Counted from the first letter of the stretch, positions 44,220 through 54,600 are shown. The stretch: DNA of 64,000 bases from Aldehydirespirator sp965116865 (GCA_965116865.1 OZ220727.1:868001-932000); one strand, 5' to 3'. Numbers and translations are program-made. The notes: generated from the letters alone by a model not told the origin.

Positions 44220-44240
44220 TTGGCTTCGCCGCGGCATGCG

Positions 44241-44639
44241 ATGACGCGGCGAGCGAGACGTTTCCCGCCCGACCACCGGGCCGGCCACCGCACCGCCCGG
44301 GTGGGCGAGCTCATCAGGCGCATAGTTGCAGAGTCGATGGAGCATCTGGACGACGAGCGGCTGGCCCTGGTCTCGGTCACAGGCGTCGACGTCGACCGGG
44401 ATCTGCATCGTGCGGTTGTGTGGTTCACGTCGTTGGGCGACACCGAGGCCGGCGACGCAGACGTCGCCGCGGCCTTCGAAGAGCACGCCCGGCGCCTGCG
44501 GCGGACCGTCGGCGACCAGACCCGGCTGAGGCGCACGCCGGAGCTGGTGTTCCGTCCCGACGCCGTGCTGCGCTCGGCCCAGCGCATCGAGAGGATCCTC
44601 GACGGGACGGGCGCCGCCTCCGACCACGAGAGCCGGTAG
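44241..44639 (+). CDS. rbfA: Ribosome-binding factor A
   Basis: A 132-residue 30S assembly factor of the KH-like fold: RTARVGELIRRIVAESMEHL near the start and LRRTPELVFRPDAVLRSAQR near the end. ATG 44241 precedes the conserved part; the stop overlaps the truB start (TAGTG). Position after infB is canonical. Confidence 0.92.
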   Translation: MTRRARRFPPDHRAGHRTARVGELIRRIVAESMEHLDDERLALVSVTGVDVDRDLHRAVVWFTSLGDTEAGDADVAAAFEEHARRLRRTVGDQTRLRRTPELVFRPDAVLRSAQRIERILDGTGAASDHESR

Positions 44640-45622
44640 TGGCCGACGGGGTCGCGGTCGTCGACAAGCCGGCGGGCTGGACGAGCCACGATGCGGTGGC
44701 CAGGGCGCGGGGAGTGCTGGGATCCAGGAAGGTGGGGCACGGTGGCACCCTCGACCCGGACGCCACCGGGGTGCTGGTCCTGGGCGTGGGCAGGGCGACT
44801 CGGCTGCTGCGGTACGTCACAGCGCTCTCCAAGAGCTACGAGGCCGAGATCGTGCTCGGGGTCGAGACCGACACCCTGGACGCGGCGGGGCGGGTGACGG
44901 CGCGTCACGACATGGGCGGCGTGGACGGGGAGCAGATCCGCGCGGCCGCCGCTGCTCTCACCGGTGACATCCTCCAGGTTCCGCCCATGGTCTCGGCCGT
45001 GAAAGTGGGGGGACGGAGGCTTCACGCCCTGGCCCGGGCCGGTGTGGAAGTGGAACGCGCCGCCCGCCCGGTGACCGTCCACCGTTTCGACGTCCGGTCC
45101 GTGCCGGGCGCCGGCACGGTGCTGCGGGCAGTGGTCGACTGCTCCTCGGGCACCTACGTGAGGGCACTCGCAGCGGATCTCGGCCGGGCCCTGGGCGGGG
45201 GCGCCCACCTGCGCAGCCTCCGGCGCACGGCCGTGGGCGGCTTCGGGCTCGACGCGGCCCGCCCGGTCGAGTCTGTCGAGGTGTTGCCGATGGCGCGCGC
45301 CGTCGAGCATCTGGCAGGCGTGCGGGTGGGCCCGGCGGTGGAGGCCGAGGTGGCTCACGGCCGGGTTCTGGATCTGGCGCGCCTCGGCGCAGCCGGCGAC
45401 GGCCCGTGGGCGGTGCATGACTCCGGTGGCGGGCTGCTGGCGGTGTACGAGCCGTCCGGCCGCAAGGCGAAACCGGCGGTCGTGGTCGTCGCAGCGAGGC
45501 AGGGACCGGCGTCGGGTAGGAGGCCGGCGCAGAGACCGAGAGAACAGGCGAGTCAATCGGCTGCACACGGGCGAGCCGTGGCCCGAGCGGCCCGTGAGCG
45601 CAGCGAACAAGAGCGGGAATGA
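44639..45622 (+). CDS. truB: tRNA pseudouridine-55 synthase
   Basis: TruB makes pseudouridine 55 in the T loop of tRNAs. Visible are VVDKPAGWTSHDAV (7-20), the catalytic Asp in GGTLDPDATGVLVLGVG (about D41), SKSYEAEIVLG, and the PUA-like end. The conserved protein finishes near residue 300. The last 28 or so residues (QASQSAAHGRAVARAARERS and on) are encoded by the dispersed element copy B, so the native stop has been lost or replaced. Total 327 residues. Confidence 0.93.
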   Translation: MADGVAVVDKPAGWTSHDAVARARGVLGSRKVGHGGTLDPDATGVLVLGVGRATRLLRYVTALSKSYEAEIVLGVETDTLDAAGRVTARHDMGGVDGEQIRAAAAALTGDILQVPPMVSAVKVGGRRLHALARAGVEVERAARPVTVHRFDVRSVPGAGTVLRAVVDCSSGTYVRALAADLGRALGGGAHLRSLRRTAVGGFGLDAARPVESVEVLPMARAVEHLAGVRVGPAVEAEVAHGRVLDLARLGAAGDGPWAVHDSGGGLLAVYEPSGRKAKPAVVVVAARQGPASGRRPAQRPREQASQSAAHGRAVARAARERSEQERE

Positions 45623-45669
45623 CACCGCTGCGACACAATCGGCTCTCACCTATTCGCGGACGCTCTTAG
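45537..45669 (+). repeat. Dispersed element, copy B (forms the truB 3' end)
   Basis: From about 45587 to the end this copy is almost base-for-base the same as copy A at 17274-17412, including GACACAATCGGCTCTCACCT and CGCGGACGCTCTTAG. The left end is more diverged. It begins inside the truB frame and provides the stop codon TGA at 45620. Confidence 0.92.
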
Positions 45670-45731
45670 GTAGCCTGCCAGGCACCGGCCCTGGAGTCTG
45701 GAGCCGTCGCTGTCCCGCGTTGGAGGCGCCC

Positions 45732-46679
45732 GTGGAACTGCTGCACGATCGGCGTGACCAGCTCCCGCCCATGGTGTCGGTCGCGGCGGCTATCGGCGTG
45801 TTCGACGGCGTGCATCTCGGCCATCAAGAGGTGCTTGCCCAGGTGCGGCGCGCTGCTGAGCGCCTCGGGGTGGCATCGGCTGTGGTGACGTTCGACACCC
45901 ACCCGGCGTACGTGGTGCGTCCGCAGAACGCGCCGAAGCTGCTGACGACCCTCGAACAGAAACTTGAACTCTTGGAGGCGCAGGGGCTGGACTACGGCTA
46001 TGTGATCCAGTTCGACGAGGCCCGTGCCGGTACCAGGCCCGAGGAGTTCGTCGAGCAGGTCTTCCTCGATGCCCTGCACGCCCGAGCGGTGGTGGTGGGG
46101 GAGGACTTCCATTTCGGCAAGGGACGCACCGGCAACGTTGCCGAGCTCGAGCACCTGGGACGGCAGCTGGGCTTCGAGGTGCTTCCCCTCGAGCTTATAC
46201 GCCACCGTAGCGACGCCCGTGAGCCGGTCTCGTCCACAGCGGTGCGCCGTGCGCTGGCAGGCGGGGACGTGTCTCGGGCTGCGGCCATGCTGGGCCGCTG
46301 CTACGAGGTGCGCGGCGTCGTGGTGCCCGGCGACCGGCGAGGTGTCACCGTCGGGTTCCCGACTGCCAACGTGCCCGTCCCGAAGTCCATGGCCTGGCCC
46401 GCCGACGCGGTGTATGCGGGGTGGTGCATGCTGCCCGACGGCCGCCGCCGAGGCTGCGCGATCAACGTCGGCCGCCGCCCGACCTTCTACGAGCACGCTG
46501 AGCAGTCTCTGCTCGAGGCTCACCTGATCGACTTCGACGGCGACCTGTACGGATGCGAGATGAGGGTGGAGTTCGTCGACTTCCTGAGGAGCGAGCGCAA
46601 GTTCGAGGGCATAGTGCAACTCTCCGAGCAGCTGGCCGTGGACGTCGCCGACGCCAGGATGCGTCTGGGACTGGCGTGA
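45732..46679 (+). CDS. ribF: Bifunctional riboflavin kinase / FAD synthetase
   Basis: RibF makes FMN and FAD from riboflavin. The N-terminal nucleotidyltransferase shows IGVFDGVHLGHQEVLAQ (about 20-36) and VVGEDFHFGKGRTGN; the C-terminal kinase shows GRCYEVRGVVVPGDRRGVTV followed by GFPTANVPVP and the acid-base Glu region (EAHLIDFDGDLYG). 315 residues from GTG 45732. A TAGCCT box near 45670 suggests its own promoter directly after the dispersed element. Product of this neighbourhood is as expected in actinobacteria. Confidence 0.94.
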   Translation: MELLHDRRDQLPPMVSVAAAIGVFDGVHLGHQEVLAQVRRAAERLGVASAVVTFDTHPAYVVRPQNAPKLLTTLEQKLELLEAQGLDYGYVIQFDEARAGTRPEEFVEQVFLDALHARAVVVGEDFHFGKGRTGNVAELEHLGRQLGFEVLPLELIRHRSDAREPVSSTAVRRALAGGDVSRAAAMLGRCYEVRGVVVPGDRRGVTVGFPTANVPVPKSMAWPADAVYAGWCMLPDGRRRGCAINVGRRPTFYEHAEQSLLEAHLIDFDGDLYGCEMRVEFVDFLRSERKFEGIVQLSEQLAVDVADARMRLGLA

Positions 46680-46778
46680 GCGGTCGAGCCGGCACGCGTG
46701 TGTGAGTCCGGTCCTTGAGAAGGGCCGCCCGCGGTGGGCAGGTTCTGACGGCCGGCCGACGGGAACAATGTCGCACCC

Positions 46779-49700
46779 CTAACCGGCTCTGGCACGGAGA
46801 CCCACGGTGCAGACGATGGTGGGCTCGTTGTCTGTGCCGTCAGCAGCGGGGGGAACGCAGAGGCGGTTGTCGTTGTGGAGGTCCACGACGAGGGCTGCCA
46901 GGTCATCGTCGTTTCGGTCGCGGACGGCCTTGGCGAGTCGTTGGGTGGCTGATTCGTAGAGGGGGCGCTCGTTCATGGCGTCGTGGGCTGCTTCGAGGTC
47001 TGCTCTGGTGAACAGCAGGTTGTCGGTGAAGCTGTCCATCTGGTCGTGCAGTCGTCGCCAGACTCTGCCTCTCACGCCTTGCAGAGCTCCGGTGGCTCGC
47101 CCGGCGGGGGTTCGCAGGGGCCCACCTAGAGCGGCTGCGGTGAGGTCGTGGTGGTCGTCCAAGCGCGGTGCCGAGGGGGTGTCCGGTTTGCATTCTGCGA
47201 GCCGTAGGGCTTCTTGTGGGGTGACGCGTCGGGCTTGGCCGCTGGGTTCCACGAAGGCGAAAGCATCGGCGCCTGTGACGGTCTGGGTGTGCACCAGCAC
47301 GCCGGTTTCGGAGGCGTCGTCGGTGGTGTGCTTGGTCGAGTAGACGATGTTGGGCAGCGACGCGACCCGCTGAGCCAAGTCGGGATGGTTGTCCTTGGCG
47401 TGTCGCCAGATTTCGTAGGCCATCGACACGGGGTCCACGTCGTCGATGCCTGTGCCTGCCGGTCCGTAGGAGGACGATTCGTCGTAGACGCCGGAGATGA
47501 TCTGGCGTTCGGTGGGATCACCGAAGAAGGTCTCGTCTGAGCCGAGCAACTGGGCGTTCTCGCCCAAGCGTTCACGGATACGTCCACGCAGGTTGATCTC
47601 GTCTTCGACCGACTCCGCCGGCATCAGCGAGTAGACCAGCACTTCGGGCGAGTTCTGCCCTATGCGGTCCACACGCCCGGCTCGTTGGACCAGCTTGACG
47701 ATGGCCCACGGCAGGTCGTAGTTGACGATGATGTGGGCGTCCTGGAGGTTCTGACCCTCTGAGAGAACGTCGGTGGACACCAGCACCCTCAGTTCGTCGG
47801 TCACGCGGGAGCCGTCGGTGATGACGCTGTTCGGCCTCGGCGAGAATCGCTGGGCCAGCGCGGTCGGGTTCTCGGAGTCGCCGGTGACCACCCCGACAGC
47901 CTCGACGCCGCGCCGCAGCAGTTCCTCCCAGACATAGTGGGCGGTGTCGGCTGCTTCGGTGAAGATGAGTACTTTGTTGTCGGGGTAGCGGTCGGTGAGC
48001 AGGTTCTCGAGAGCCGTGACCTTGCCGTCACGCTCAGCGTCCCAGACCCCGAATCGGTCGAGCATCTCGGTGATGACTTCCGCGTCGTGCTGGAGGTCTT
48101 CCGCGAGGTCGTCCCTGAACATGCGGTGAGGCGCCCAACGGATCGTTCTTGGGTTCTTGGCCTGGAGCGTGTCGTAGGCGCTCGCAGCGGTGTCACGATC
48201 GGAATCGAACAGTGCGGTGCCGCTGTCGTCCTCGCCGCTGTCTTCGGGGTCTTTGTCCACCTCCGCGGCCCACAGCGCGTTGTCGACCGACCCGATGGGC
48301 ACAGACAGGCTGTTGTCGAGCGCGTACGCGGCTACCAGATTCCGAAGCCGGTGACGGCGCAGCGTGGCGATGAACGCGGGCCCCGACGACGACAACCTCT
48401 TGAACATTGACACTCTGGTGAACCCGGCGAGGTTTCCCCGCGACGAGTTCTCCAGATCGTCCACCAATTGACGCTCTGCAGGGTTGGAAGGCTCGAAGTC
48501 GGCGTCGATGTAGTCGCCCAGCCGATACCGGGGCAGCATCAGATCGCGGATCGAGTCCAGCGTGTCGTCCGATGCCATCACATAGGCGGGGTCATCCTCG
48601 GTCAGGGTTCGCTCGGTGGGCATCGGGGTGCGCTTCGGGAAGTAGAACTGCTTGCCGGTGCCGAACTCCAGGTAGCGGCGTCCCTGTTCGTCCACCTCCG
48701 CGTAGTTGTCCTCAACGAACCGGCGCGTACGACGAACGAGATACTGCGACATCAACGCCTGCCAGTCTCCGAGATACTCTGACCGCTTGAACGCGCCCAG
48801 TGTCGAAGTCAGTCCATTGCACGTCCATTCGAAGTCCGTCTCGCCAACTTCGGCGATGGCCCGCTCTGGCCGCAGCCCCAAGTCGGTGTCGGGGCGGATG
48901 AACAGCGACAACTGAGAAGCGAGGTCGCGGAGTTCCTTGTTGTAGGGGGTTGCAGTCAGTAGCAGGACCCTGGAGTCGTTGTCAGCTATATAGCTCTGAA
49001 GAACACTGTGGTCGCGGCGCTTGTCGCTTCTGAGGTTGTGGGCCTCGTCGATGATCACCAGCCGATGGCGGCGAGCATCGGGCAGGGTCTTGTGAACCAT
49101 CGACAACGACTCGACCTTGCCTCGGACCTCGTATTCGTGAAGGTACGACTCCCACATCTCTGTGAGGTTCTTCGGACACACCACCAATGTCTCGAAGCCC
49201 TGCTCCTCCTGAAGCAGCCGAGCGACCGCTGTGCCGACGAGGGTCTTGCCCAACCCGACCACGTCACCGATCATCGCGCCGCCCTTCTGCATCACGATGC
49301 GGGCGGCGATCTTCACAGCCGCGGCCTGGAAGTCCAGCAGCTTGTCCTGCATCGAAGCGGGCAGGCCGTACTCGATGAGACCCTCGCGGGCCTCCTTGGA
49401 CAGGTGGTAGGCCATCTTCAGATACACTAGGAACGGGTCGAGCTGGTCCTCCGACGCCCACGACTCGCGCAGAGACTCGGCCAGTTCGGGCATCGCATCG
49501 ACGGTGAACGGGTCGTTCCAGCGGTCCTCGAACCAGCGCGCCAGCTTCTCGGTGGCGTCGCCGTCCACCACATCGACATTCAGTTCGCCCTGCTCACGAA
49601 GCCCCGCCACCGTCAGGTTGGATGAGCCGACATACCCGACACGGGGGGCGGCGGTGTCGTCACGGTGGCAGAGGTACAGCTTGGCGTGCAGCCTGTGAGC

Positions 49701-50102
49701 CGTATGCACCCGCACCAGCACGTCGCCCGACTCGATCTGGCGAAGCAGCGCCCGGAGCGCCGCCTCGTCGCCTTCGGTGGGAAACCCGACCTGCAACTGG
49801 TCCCGATACTCCGAGACCGTCTCACCCTTCAAGCGGGCAGCGGAGCGATTGTCGGTCGGTTCGGGCTGACGCCTCCGAGCCAACCGACGCATCTCCTCGG
49901 CGGGAGCCTCATGGATGCCCACAAGAATCCGAGCCTTCGGTCCCTCTGCCCGCTCCGGCAATGCATCCACCGCACCGGCCAGCAGCTTCCAGCCCCGCAG
50001 ATTGAAGTACCCGATCGCCGCATCCAACCGGTACGACGTCGCCAGCGTCGCCAGAAGCTCACGCTCGGTGTCGAGCTCGATGTTGTCGAGGATCAGCGGC
50101 AC
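46779..50102 (-). CDS. PLD-nuclease/SNF2 helicase fusion, defence-type
   Basis: The 1107-residue protein combines an N-terminal phospholipase D-like nuclease (HAKLYLCHRDD near 138, then GYVGSSNLTVAGL) with an SNF2 helicase: GDVVGLGKT near 280, IIDEAHNLRS near 350, LLTATPYN, STDVLSEGQNLQ and QRAGRVDRIGQ near 802. A coiled, charged C-terminus follows. GTG 50102 is chosen because AGGAGG lies nine bases upstream; frames further up pass only through repeats. Such proteins occur beside COG1002-type adenine methylases in restriction- or DISARM-like systems, and one is present here at 51618. Role in phage defence is inferred from this pairing. Confidence 0.85.
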   Translation of the reverse strand: MPLILDNIELDTERELLATLATSYRLDAAIGYFNLRGWKLLAGAVDALPERAEGPKARILVGIHEAPAEEMRRLARRRQPEPTDNRSAARLKGETVSEYRDQLQVGFPTEGDEAALRALLRQIESGDVLVRVHTAHRLHAKLYLCHRDDTAAPRVGYVGSSNLTVAGLREQGELNVDVVDGDATEKLARWFEDRWNDPFTVDAMPELAESLRESWASEDQLDPFLVYLKMAYHLSKEAREGLIEYGLPASMQDKLLDFQAAAVKIAARIVMQKGGAMIGDVVGLGKTLVGTAVARLLQEEQGFETLVVCPKNLTEMWESYLHEYEVRGKVESLSMVHKTLPDARRHRLVIIDEAHNLRSDKRRDHSVLQSYIADNDSRVLLLTATPYNKELRDLASQLSLFIRPDTDLGLRPERAIAEVGETDFEWTCNGLTSTLGAFKRSEYLGDWQALMSQYLVRRTRRFVEDNYAEVDEQGRRYLEFGTGKQFYFPKRTPMPTERTLTEDDPAYVMASDDTLDSIRDLMLPRYRLGDYIDADFEPSNPAERQLVDDLENSSRGNLAGFTRVSMFKRLSSSGPAFIATLRRHRLRNLVAAYALDNSLSVPIGSVDNALWAAEVDKDPEDSGEDDSGTALFDSDRDTAASAYDTLQAKNPRTIRWAPHRMFRDDLAEDLQHDAEVITEMLDRFGVWDAERDGKVTALENLLTDRYPDNKVLIFTEAADTAHYVWEELLRRGVEAVGVVTGDSENPTALAQRFSPRPNSVITDGSRVTDELRVLVSTDVLSEGQNLQDAHIIVNYDLPWAIVKLVQRAGRVDRIGQNSPEVLVYSLMPAESVEDEINLRGRIRERLGENAQLLGSDETFFGDPTERQIISGVYDESSSYGPAGTGIDDVDPVSMAYEIWRHAKDNHPDLAQRVASLPNIVYSTKHTTDDASETGVLVHTQTVTGADAFAFVEPSGQARRVTPQEALRLAECKPDTPSAPRLDDHHDLTAAALGGPLRTPAGRATGALQGVRGRVWRRLHDQMDSFTDNLLFTRADLEAAHDAMNERPLYESATQRLAKAVRDRNDDDLAALVVDLHNDNRLCVPPAADGTDNEPTIVCTVGLRARAG

Positions 50103-50230
50103 GCCGGGCGACCTCCTGCGAAGGCCGCGCTCTGCGCCTCGCCGGCATCTGAAGATGAGCGATCCATGTATCGGGAGGTGCGAGAGCAGGACTTCGACGG
50201 CTGCGGCATTGCTGCATCGGTGCCCGCGCC

Positions 50231-50347
50231 GTCGCGTGCCCGTCGTGGTCCGTGAACTGATTGTGGCGTCTGCGAGGCTGGCGGCGAGGTGCTGCACTGC
50301 CGGGTGTCGCGTGCCCGTCGTGGTCCGTGAACTGATTGTGGCGTCTG
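50231..50347. repeat. 74-bp direct repeat in the divergent helicase/antitoxin interval
   Basis: GTCGCGTGCCCGTCGTGGTC and the next 22 bases occur at 50231 and 50305. The copy lies upstream of the helicase start, in the only space (50103-50446) where promoters of the helicase and the antitoxin could be. Nothing else is recognised in that space. Confidence 0.93.
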
Positions 50348-50446
50348 GAGAGCTTGCAAGCAGGGGCTCGGGCCTTCCGCGCTGCTCCAGCCATTTCGAC
50401 GGCACACTCTTCGCCCGATGCGCGGCCCCGCGTTACCGTTGAACCC

Positions 50447-51109
50447 GTGAGGCAACCCCCGACCGCCGCCGCTGCGCACGCTGCCGACGCCGCGGCGCGC
50501 CTGTCCGAGGGGATCTACTCGTTCCCGCAGGTGGCTGCCATCGTGGGACGGCGCAGCCTGGCGACACGCGAGCAGCTGCGGCGATGGCTGGCTGTGATCA
50601 TCGCCCCGACGGGCGGTCCGCACTCGATCGAGACCGTCAGCTTCCTCGACCTGGTGAGCCTGGAGACGGTGCGCCGCTTCCGGGACCAGGGAACCTCTTT
50701 GCAGAAGGTCCGCAAGGTGCTCGAGGCTCTGCGTACCGCTGAGCCGGACGTCGCACGGCCTCTGGCTCACCGCTCGTTCTTCACTGACGGCGTGAGCGTG
50801 TGGGCCGACGTGGTGGGCAACACCGAGGAACTCGTGGGCCGCAACCGTCGACAGCTGGCGTTCCGGGATGCTGTGCGGACCTTCGCCGACGAGATCCGCT
50901 TCGTGAACGACGCGGCAGCGGCCTGGGACATATCCCCGTGGGTCGGCATCGACCCCCTCGTGTGTTTCGGGGCGCCGACGGCTCGCGGGACCCGCATCCC
51001 GGTCAAGACGATTCTTGCCAACCTGGCCGACGCGACCGAATGGGAGGTCGCCGACTGGTACGAGTTGAGCGTCAGCCAGGTGAGAGGCGTTGCCGAGTTC
51101 GCCACCTAG
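50447..51109 (+). CDS. DUF433 antitoxin with MerR-like N-terminus (VapB45-like)
   Basis: The 220-residue protein has an N-terminal MerR-like helix-turn-helix (EGIYSFPQVAAIVGRRSLAT, about 20-60) and a C-terminal DUF433 domain (GAPTARGTRIPVKTILANLADATEW, about 180-205). This two-domain form matches the mycobacterial VapB45 type. GTG 50447 stands seven bases after TACCGT, a leaderless start. The toxin follows directly. The antitoxin likely represses its own promoter through the N-terminal domain. Confidence 0.82.
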   Translation: MRQPPTAAAAHAADAAARLSEGIYSFPQVAAIVGRRSLATREQLRRWLAVIIAPTGGPHSIETVSFLDLVSLETVRRFRDQGTSLQKVRKVLEALRTAEPDVARPLAHRSFFTDGVSVWADVVGNTEELVGRNRRQLAFRDAVRTFADEIRFVNDAAAAWDISPWVGIDPLVCFGAPTARGTRIPVKTILANLADATEWEVADWYELSVSQVRGVAEFAT

Positions 51110-51119
51110 ACCCGGCGGG

Positions 51120-51521
51120 GTGCGCTTCTGTCTTGACGCCAACCTCTCCTTCCGGGTCGCGGAGGCCATCGATCCGAACGTTGCCGATGTCATCCATGTC
51201 TCACGCGTCGCTGCACTCGCCGCAACTGCTAGAGGCTCGTCGGACGCGTCCGACGAAGACGTGGCGCGCTGGTGCGCGGCCCACGAACGGGTGCTCGTCA
51301 CCTGCGACGACGATTTCCGCGGGCGCAGCGCTCGCACGGCTGGGCTCACGGAACTGGGTCTTGAGGTCATTGTGTTTGTTGCCCAATTGCGCGGCCTTCA
51401 CAACCAGATCGACACGATCTCCCGCAAGATGACCGCATGGCAGGGTCAACTCGGTGCCTCGCCGTACGGTCGGCGTGCTTGGATCCAATACTCGAGGGGT
51501 CGTCTACGCCTCCAGAGGTGA
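51120..51521 (+). CDS. DUF5615 PIN-like toxin (VapC45-like)
   Basis: A PIN-superfamily ribonuclease of about 133 residues. RFCLDANLSFRVAEAI at the start gives the first Asp; SDEDVARWCAAHERVLVTCDDDFRG holds the acidic cluster of the active site, and GLEVIVFV the last strand. GTG 51120 gives the usual family start; ATG 51090, overlapping the antitoxin by 20 bases, is an alternative. It forms a toxin-antitoxin pair with the preceding DUF433 protein and is embedded between the two halves of the defence locus. Confidence 0.8.
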   Translation: MRFCLDANLSFRVAEAIDPNVADVIHVSRVAALAATARGSSDASDEDVARWCAAHERVLVTCDDDFRGRSARTAGLTELGLEVIVFVAQLRGLHNQIDTISRKMTAWQGQLGASPYGRRAWIQYSRGRLRLQR

Positions 51522-51617
51522 TCCACCCTCGCGTCGCGCTCAAGAATGGCGCAGACATATGACCGGGTTCACCGATCAAGGAGGCGGACATCCCCGAACT
51601 GGGAGAAGTTGATTTCG

Positions 51618-54600
51618 TCATTCTTTGTTCCCGAAAACCATCCGGTCACGCAGGTTCCCGGCCGCTTCGAAAGCATCCTCAATCCCCCAGGCTTTCGCCA
51701 GAAGCCAGTCGGCCTGATCAGTGAAATGGCGCAGTTTCAGCATGTTGTAGCGCCCTACATTGACGCCAGCGTTTAGCTTCCACGCCACATTCTCGGGCAT
51801 CTCTTGCTGAAGGGTGCTTGACAGCTGGAGTAAAATCACGAGTTCCATGTCACCCGGTGTGCGCTTGGCCAGCCGTTCGATGTCACCCGGGAACGCTGCA
51901 AGCGTGCTGCGGGTGACATGGAACTCGTCGCCGTACATGAGCCACCACAGATACCCCCAGCGGCCGCTCAGAGCCAGCAGAGCCAGATCGCGATTGACTG
52001 AATCTCTGAACTTAAGCCACTGGTGCCGCTCACTGCCCATTCGTGCTGGCCGTCCGGTCGCAGTGTCTACTGTCGGGGGCAAAGTCACGAACACTCCGAG
52101 CATATACTGAGCTGTTGTCTTGAAGCCCAACAAGTGACCATTATCCCTCACGAGCGAGGTACTCAGACTCGTCCTCGTCTTCATCATCCGTTCGTATGCT
52201 GACCGAACAGACCGATCCAAGAAGGGCCATTGATTTCGCAAGGTCGAGACTCGAAATGTCTCGTCAACAATACCATACTCGAGATCCTCAAAGAGGTGGT
52301 TACGACCGGAGGCGGTCCATCTCATGCAGGCAGTCATTGCCTGCTGAGCTTCTATGCTGGAATGAGCAATGAGGATTGAATTCCGGACCCGGACCGAACC
52401 ACCAAAGAGCGCATCAGGGATTCGGGAATATGATGAGACCCAATATGCGCCAAACCGTGCATCGATATACTGCCTCAACTGCGCGAAGTGTCGGCTGAAG
52501 CACAAGCTGTGCATTACAATCATGGCGAAGCGGCCTTGATCGTTGAGCAGGGTTGACGCTCGCTCCATGCAGATCGCGTAAAGGTCGGGACACTTCTGGG
52601 TCTTGTATCCGACCCAGGTGTAGTCGACCACAAGGCTGGTCTTGATGTAGGGCGGATTGCCGATCACCACGTCGAAGCCGCCATTACGCCACACGCTCGG
52701 GAACTCCACGAACCAGTGGAACGGCTGGTGCGACTCGATCCACTTCTCGAGCGGAGTCGTGCCGCGGATGCTGTGCAGCAGTTCGTGGCATTGATTGCGG
52801 GCGTCGTCGAACTTCGCCGCGAGCGCTTGCTTGTCGGCCGGCGCGTCAGCCTCGGATGTCTGCGACTGCTCCGCCACGAACCGGTCGTACACCTCGCCTA
52901 TCTCAGTGGCCAGCGCCTCCATCTCGGCGATCTCGCCACCCAAGTCGAGCCGCCCGCCTCCCAGCCGACTGCCGGCATCTTCGGCGTCGGCGATTCCCAC
53001 CAGCAGGTTGCCGCACTTGATGTTGAAGTCGAGGTCGGGCAGCGGCTCCAAGTCCTCCACGCGCTCGATCTGGGCGGCCAGCTTCAAGAACAGCCGCAGC
53101 TTGGCGATCTCGGGGGCCTCCTGCATCAGGTCCACGCCGTAGAGGTTGTGCAGGCAGATCGTCTTGATGAGCCAGTAGCTGGGACTGGGGTGCTTGCGGG
53201 CGTCCGCCAGGAACTCCGGCGCCTCCCGCCCCTCGCTCTCAAGCTCCTCGGCTCGGGCCAGCACCTCGCTGTAGAGCGGTTCGAGCGCGTTGATCGCGGC
53301 GAAAAGGAACGCTCCCGAGCCGACGGTCGGGTCGCACACGGTGAGCGAGCGCAGCACCCCGAACGCCGTCTCGCACTCGGCCGTGTCAGCGAGCAGGCTC
53401 ATATAGTCGCGCAGCAGCTCCGGCAGGTCGAGGTTCTCGGTTATGGCGTCGTCGATGCTCCAGTCACGCCGCGCGTCCGACAGGCGCGCAAGCTGGCTCC
53501 GGTAGCGCTCCCGCCGATGCACCACATCGCACCAGCGTTCCCCCGGGAGTGCAAGGTCGTCGCTCGGCGGCGGCAACTCAATGTACTCGGCCGGGTCGCC
53601 GCTGCGCCACTGCCAGGGCCACAGATCGCCGACAGGAGGTCGGTCGGTCGGTCGGTCGGTCGGTCGGTCGGTCGGTCGGTCGGTCGGTCGGTCGGTCGGT
53701 CGGTCGGTCGGTCGGTCGGTCGGTCGGTCGGTCGGTCGGTCGGTCGAAGTGGGCAAGTCTAGTCCGTGGGCTGCCGAGCCTCGGACATAGGCGTCGCCGG
53801 AGCCTGCCAGCAGCAGCGCCGGGTCGTCTAGCCCCGCAGCCACCAGCCGGTCGGCGACCGCGGGCAGGATCGTGGACTCGGCCATGTAGCCGGTCACGTC
53901 GGGCTTCGTGTAGTACGCGCCCTTGTCCTTCTGGCCCGATTCCGTGAAGTTGATGTACTGCTCGAAGATGTAGCCGAGCACGTCCGGGTTGATCTCGTTG
54001 CCCTCGGCGGTGGGGCGTTCGTCGAGATGCCAGCGCCAATCGTCGAAGAAGTCGAACAGCGACTCGAACGCGTCATCGCGGATCCGGACGGCGTGGGTCG
54101 TCTCCAGTTCGTGAGGCTCGAAGATGCCGCCGTTGATGTAGCGGACCTCGCCGATGATCCTCCCGATGCCGGCGTCCTCGTAGGCGGGTTCGGGGCTGCC
54201 CAGACCCTGATGGAACAACGGCAGCAGGAATCGCTTGTAGAAGGCGTAGAACTCGTCGCTTCCGGTGTGGTCGCGCACCATCTCCAAGCGGTTGCGGAGA
54301 TAGTTCTGATCGTCGGCCATCAACCCCTTCTTCTGGATGAAGTAAATGAACATGAGCCGGTTGAGCAGCACCGACGTGTACCAACTCCGGTTCTTGGCGG
54401 AAGCGATGCCCTCGACCGCTCTCGCGAAGATCGTGTGATGCTTCCGGAACTCGCGGTAGAAGGATTTGGTCACCTTGTCGGCGTTGAACGAGCGTCGCAC
54501 CCGATTCAGCACTTCGCTAGAGGTGAGCTTCGGCTCCTCCTGAATCGTGAACTTGACTTGCTCGAGCCGTTGCAGCAGAGCCTCGCTTGGTGCCTGCACC

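Noticed and set aside
45623..45731. FMN riboswitch upstream of ribF
   Set aside because: The interval is mostly the dispersed element and lacks the conserved FMN-aptamer blocks.
50103..50405. Helicase N-terminal extension of 101 codons
   Set aside because: It covers the 74-bp repeat and lacks similarity; GTG 50102 has an AGGAGG site at the proper distance.
53549..53947. Plus-strand frame encoding GRSV repeats
   Set aside because: It is the antisense of the methylase tetranucleotide tract and has no independent signals.
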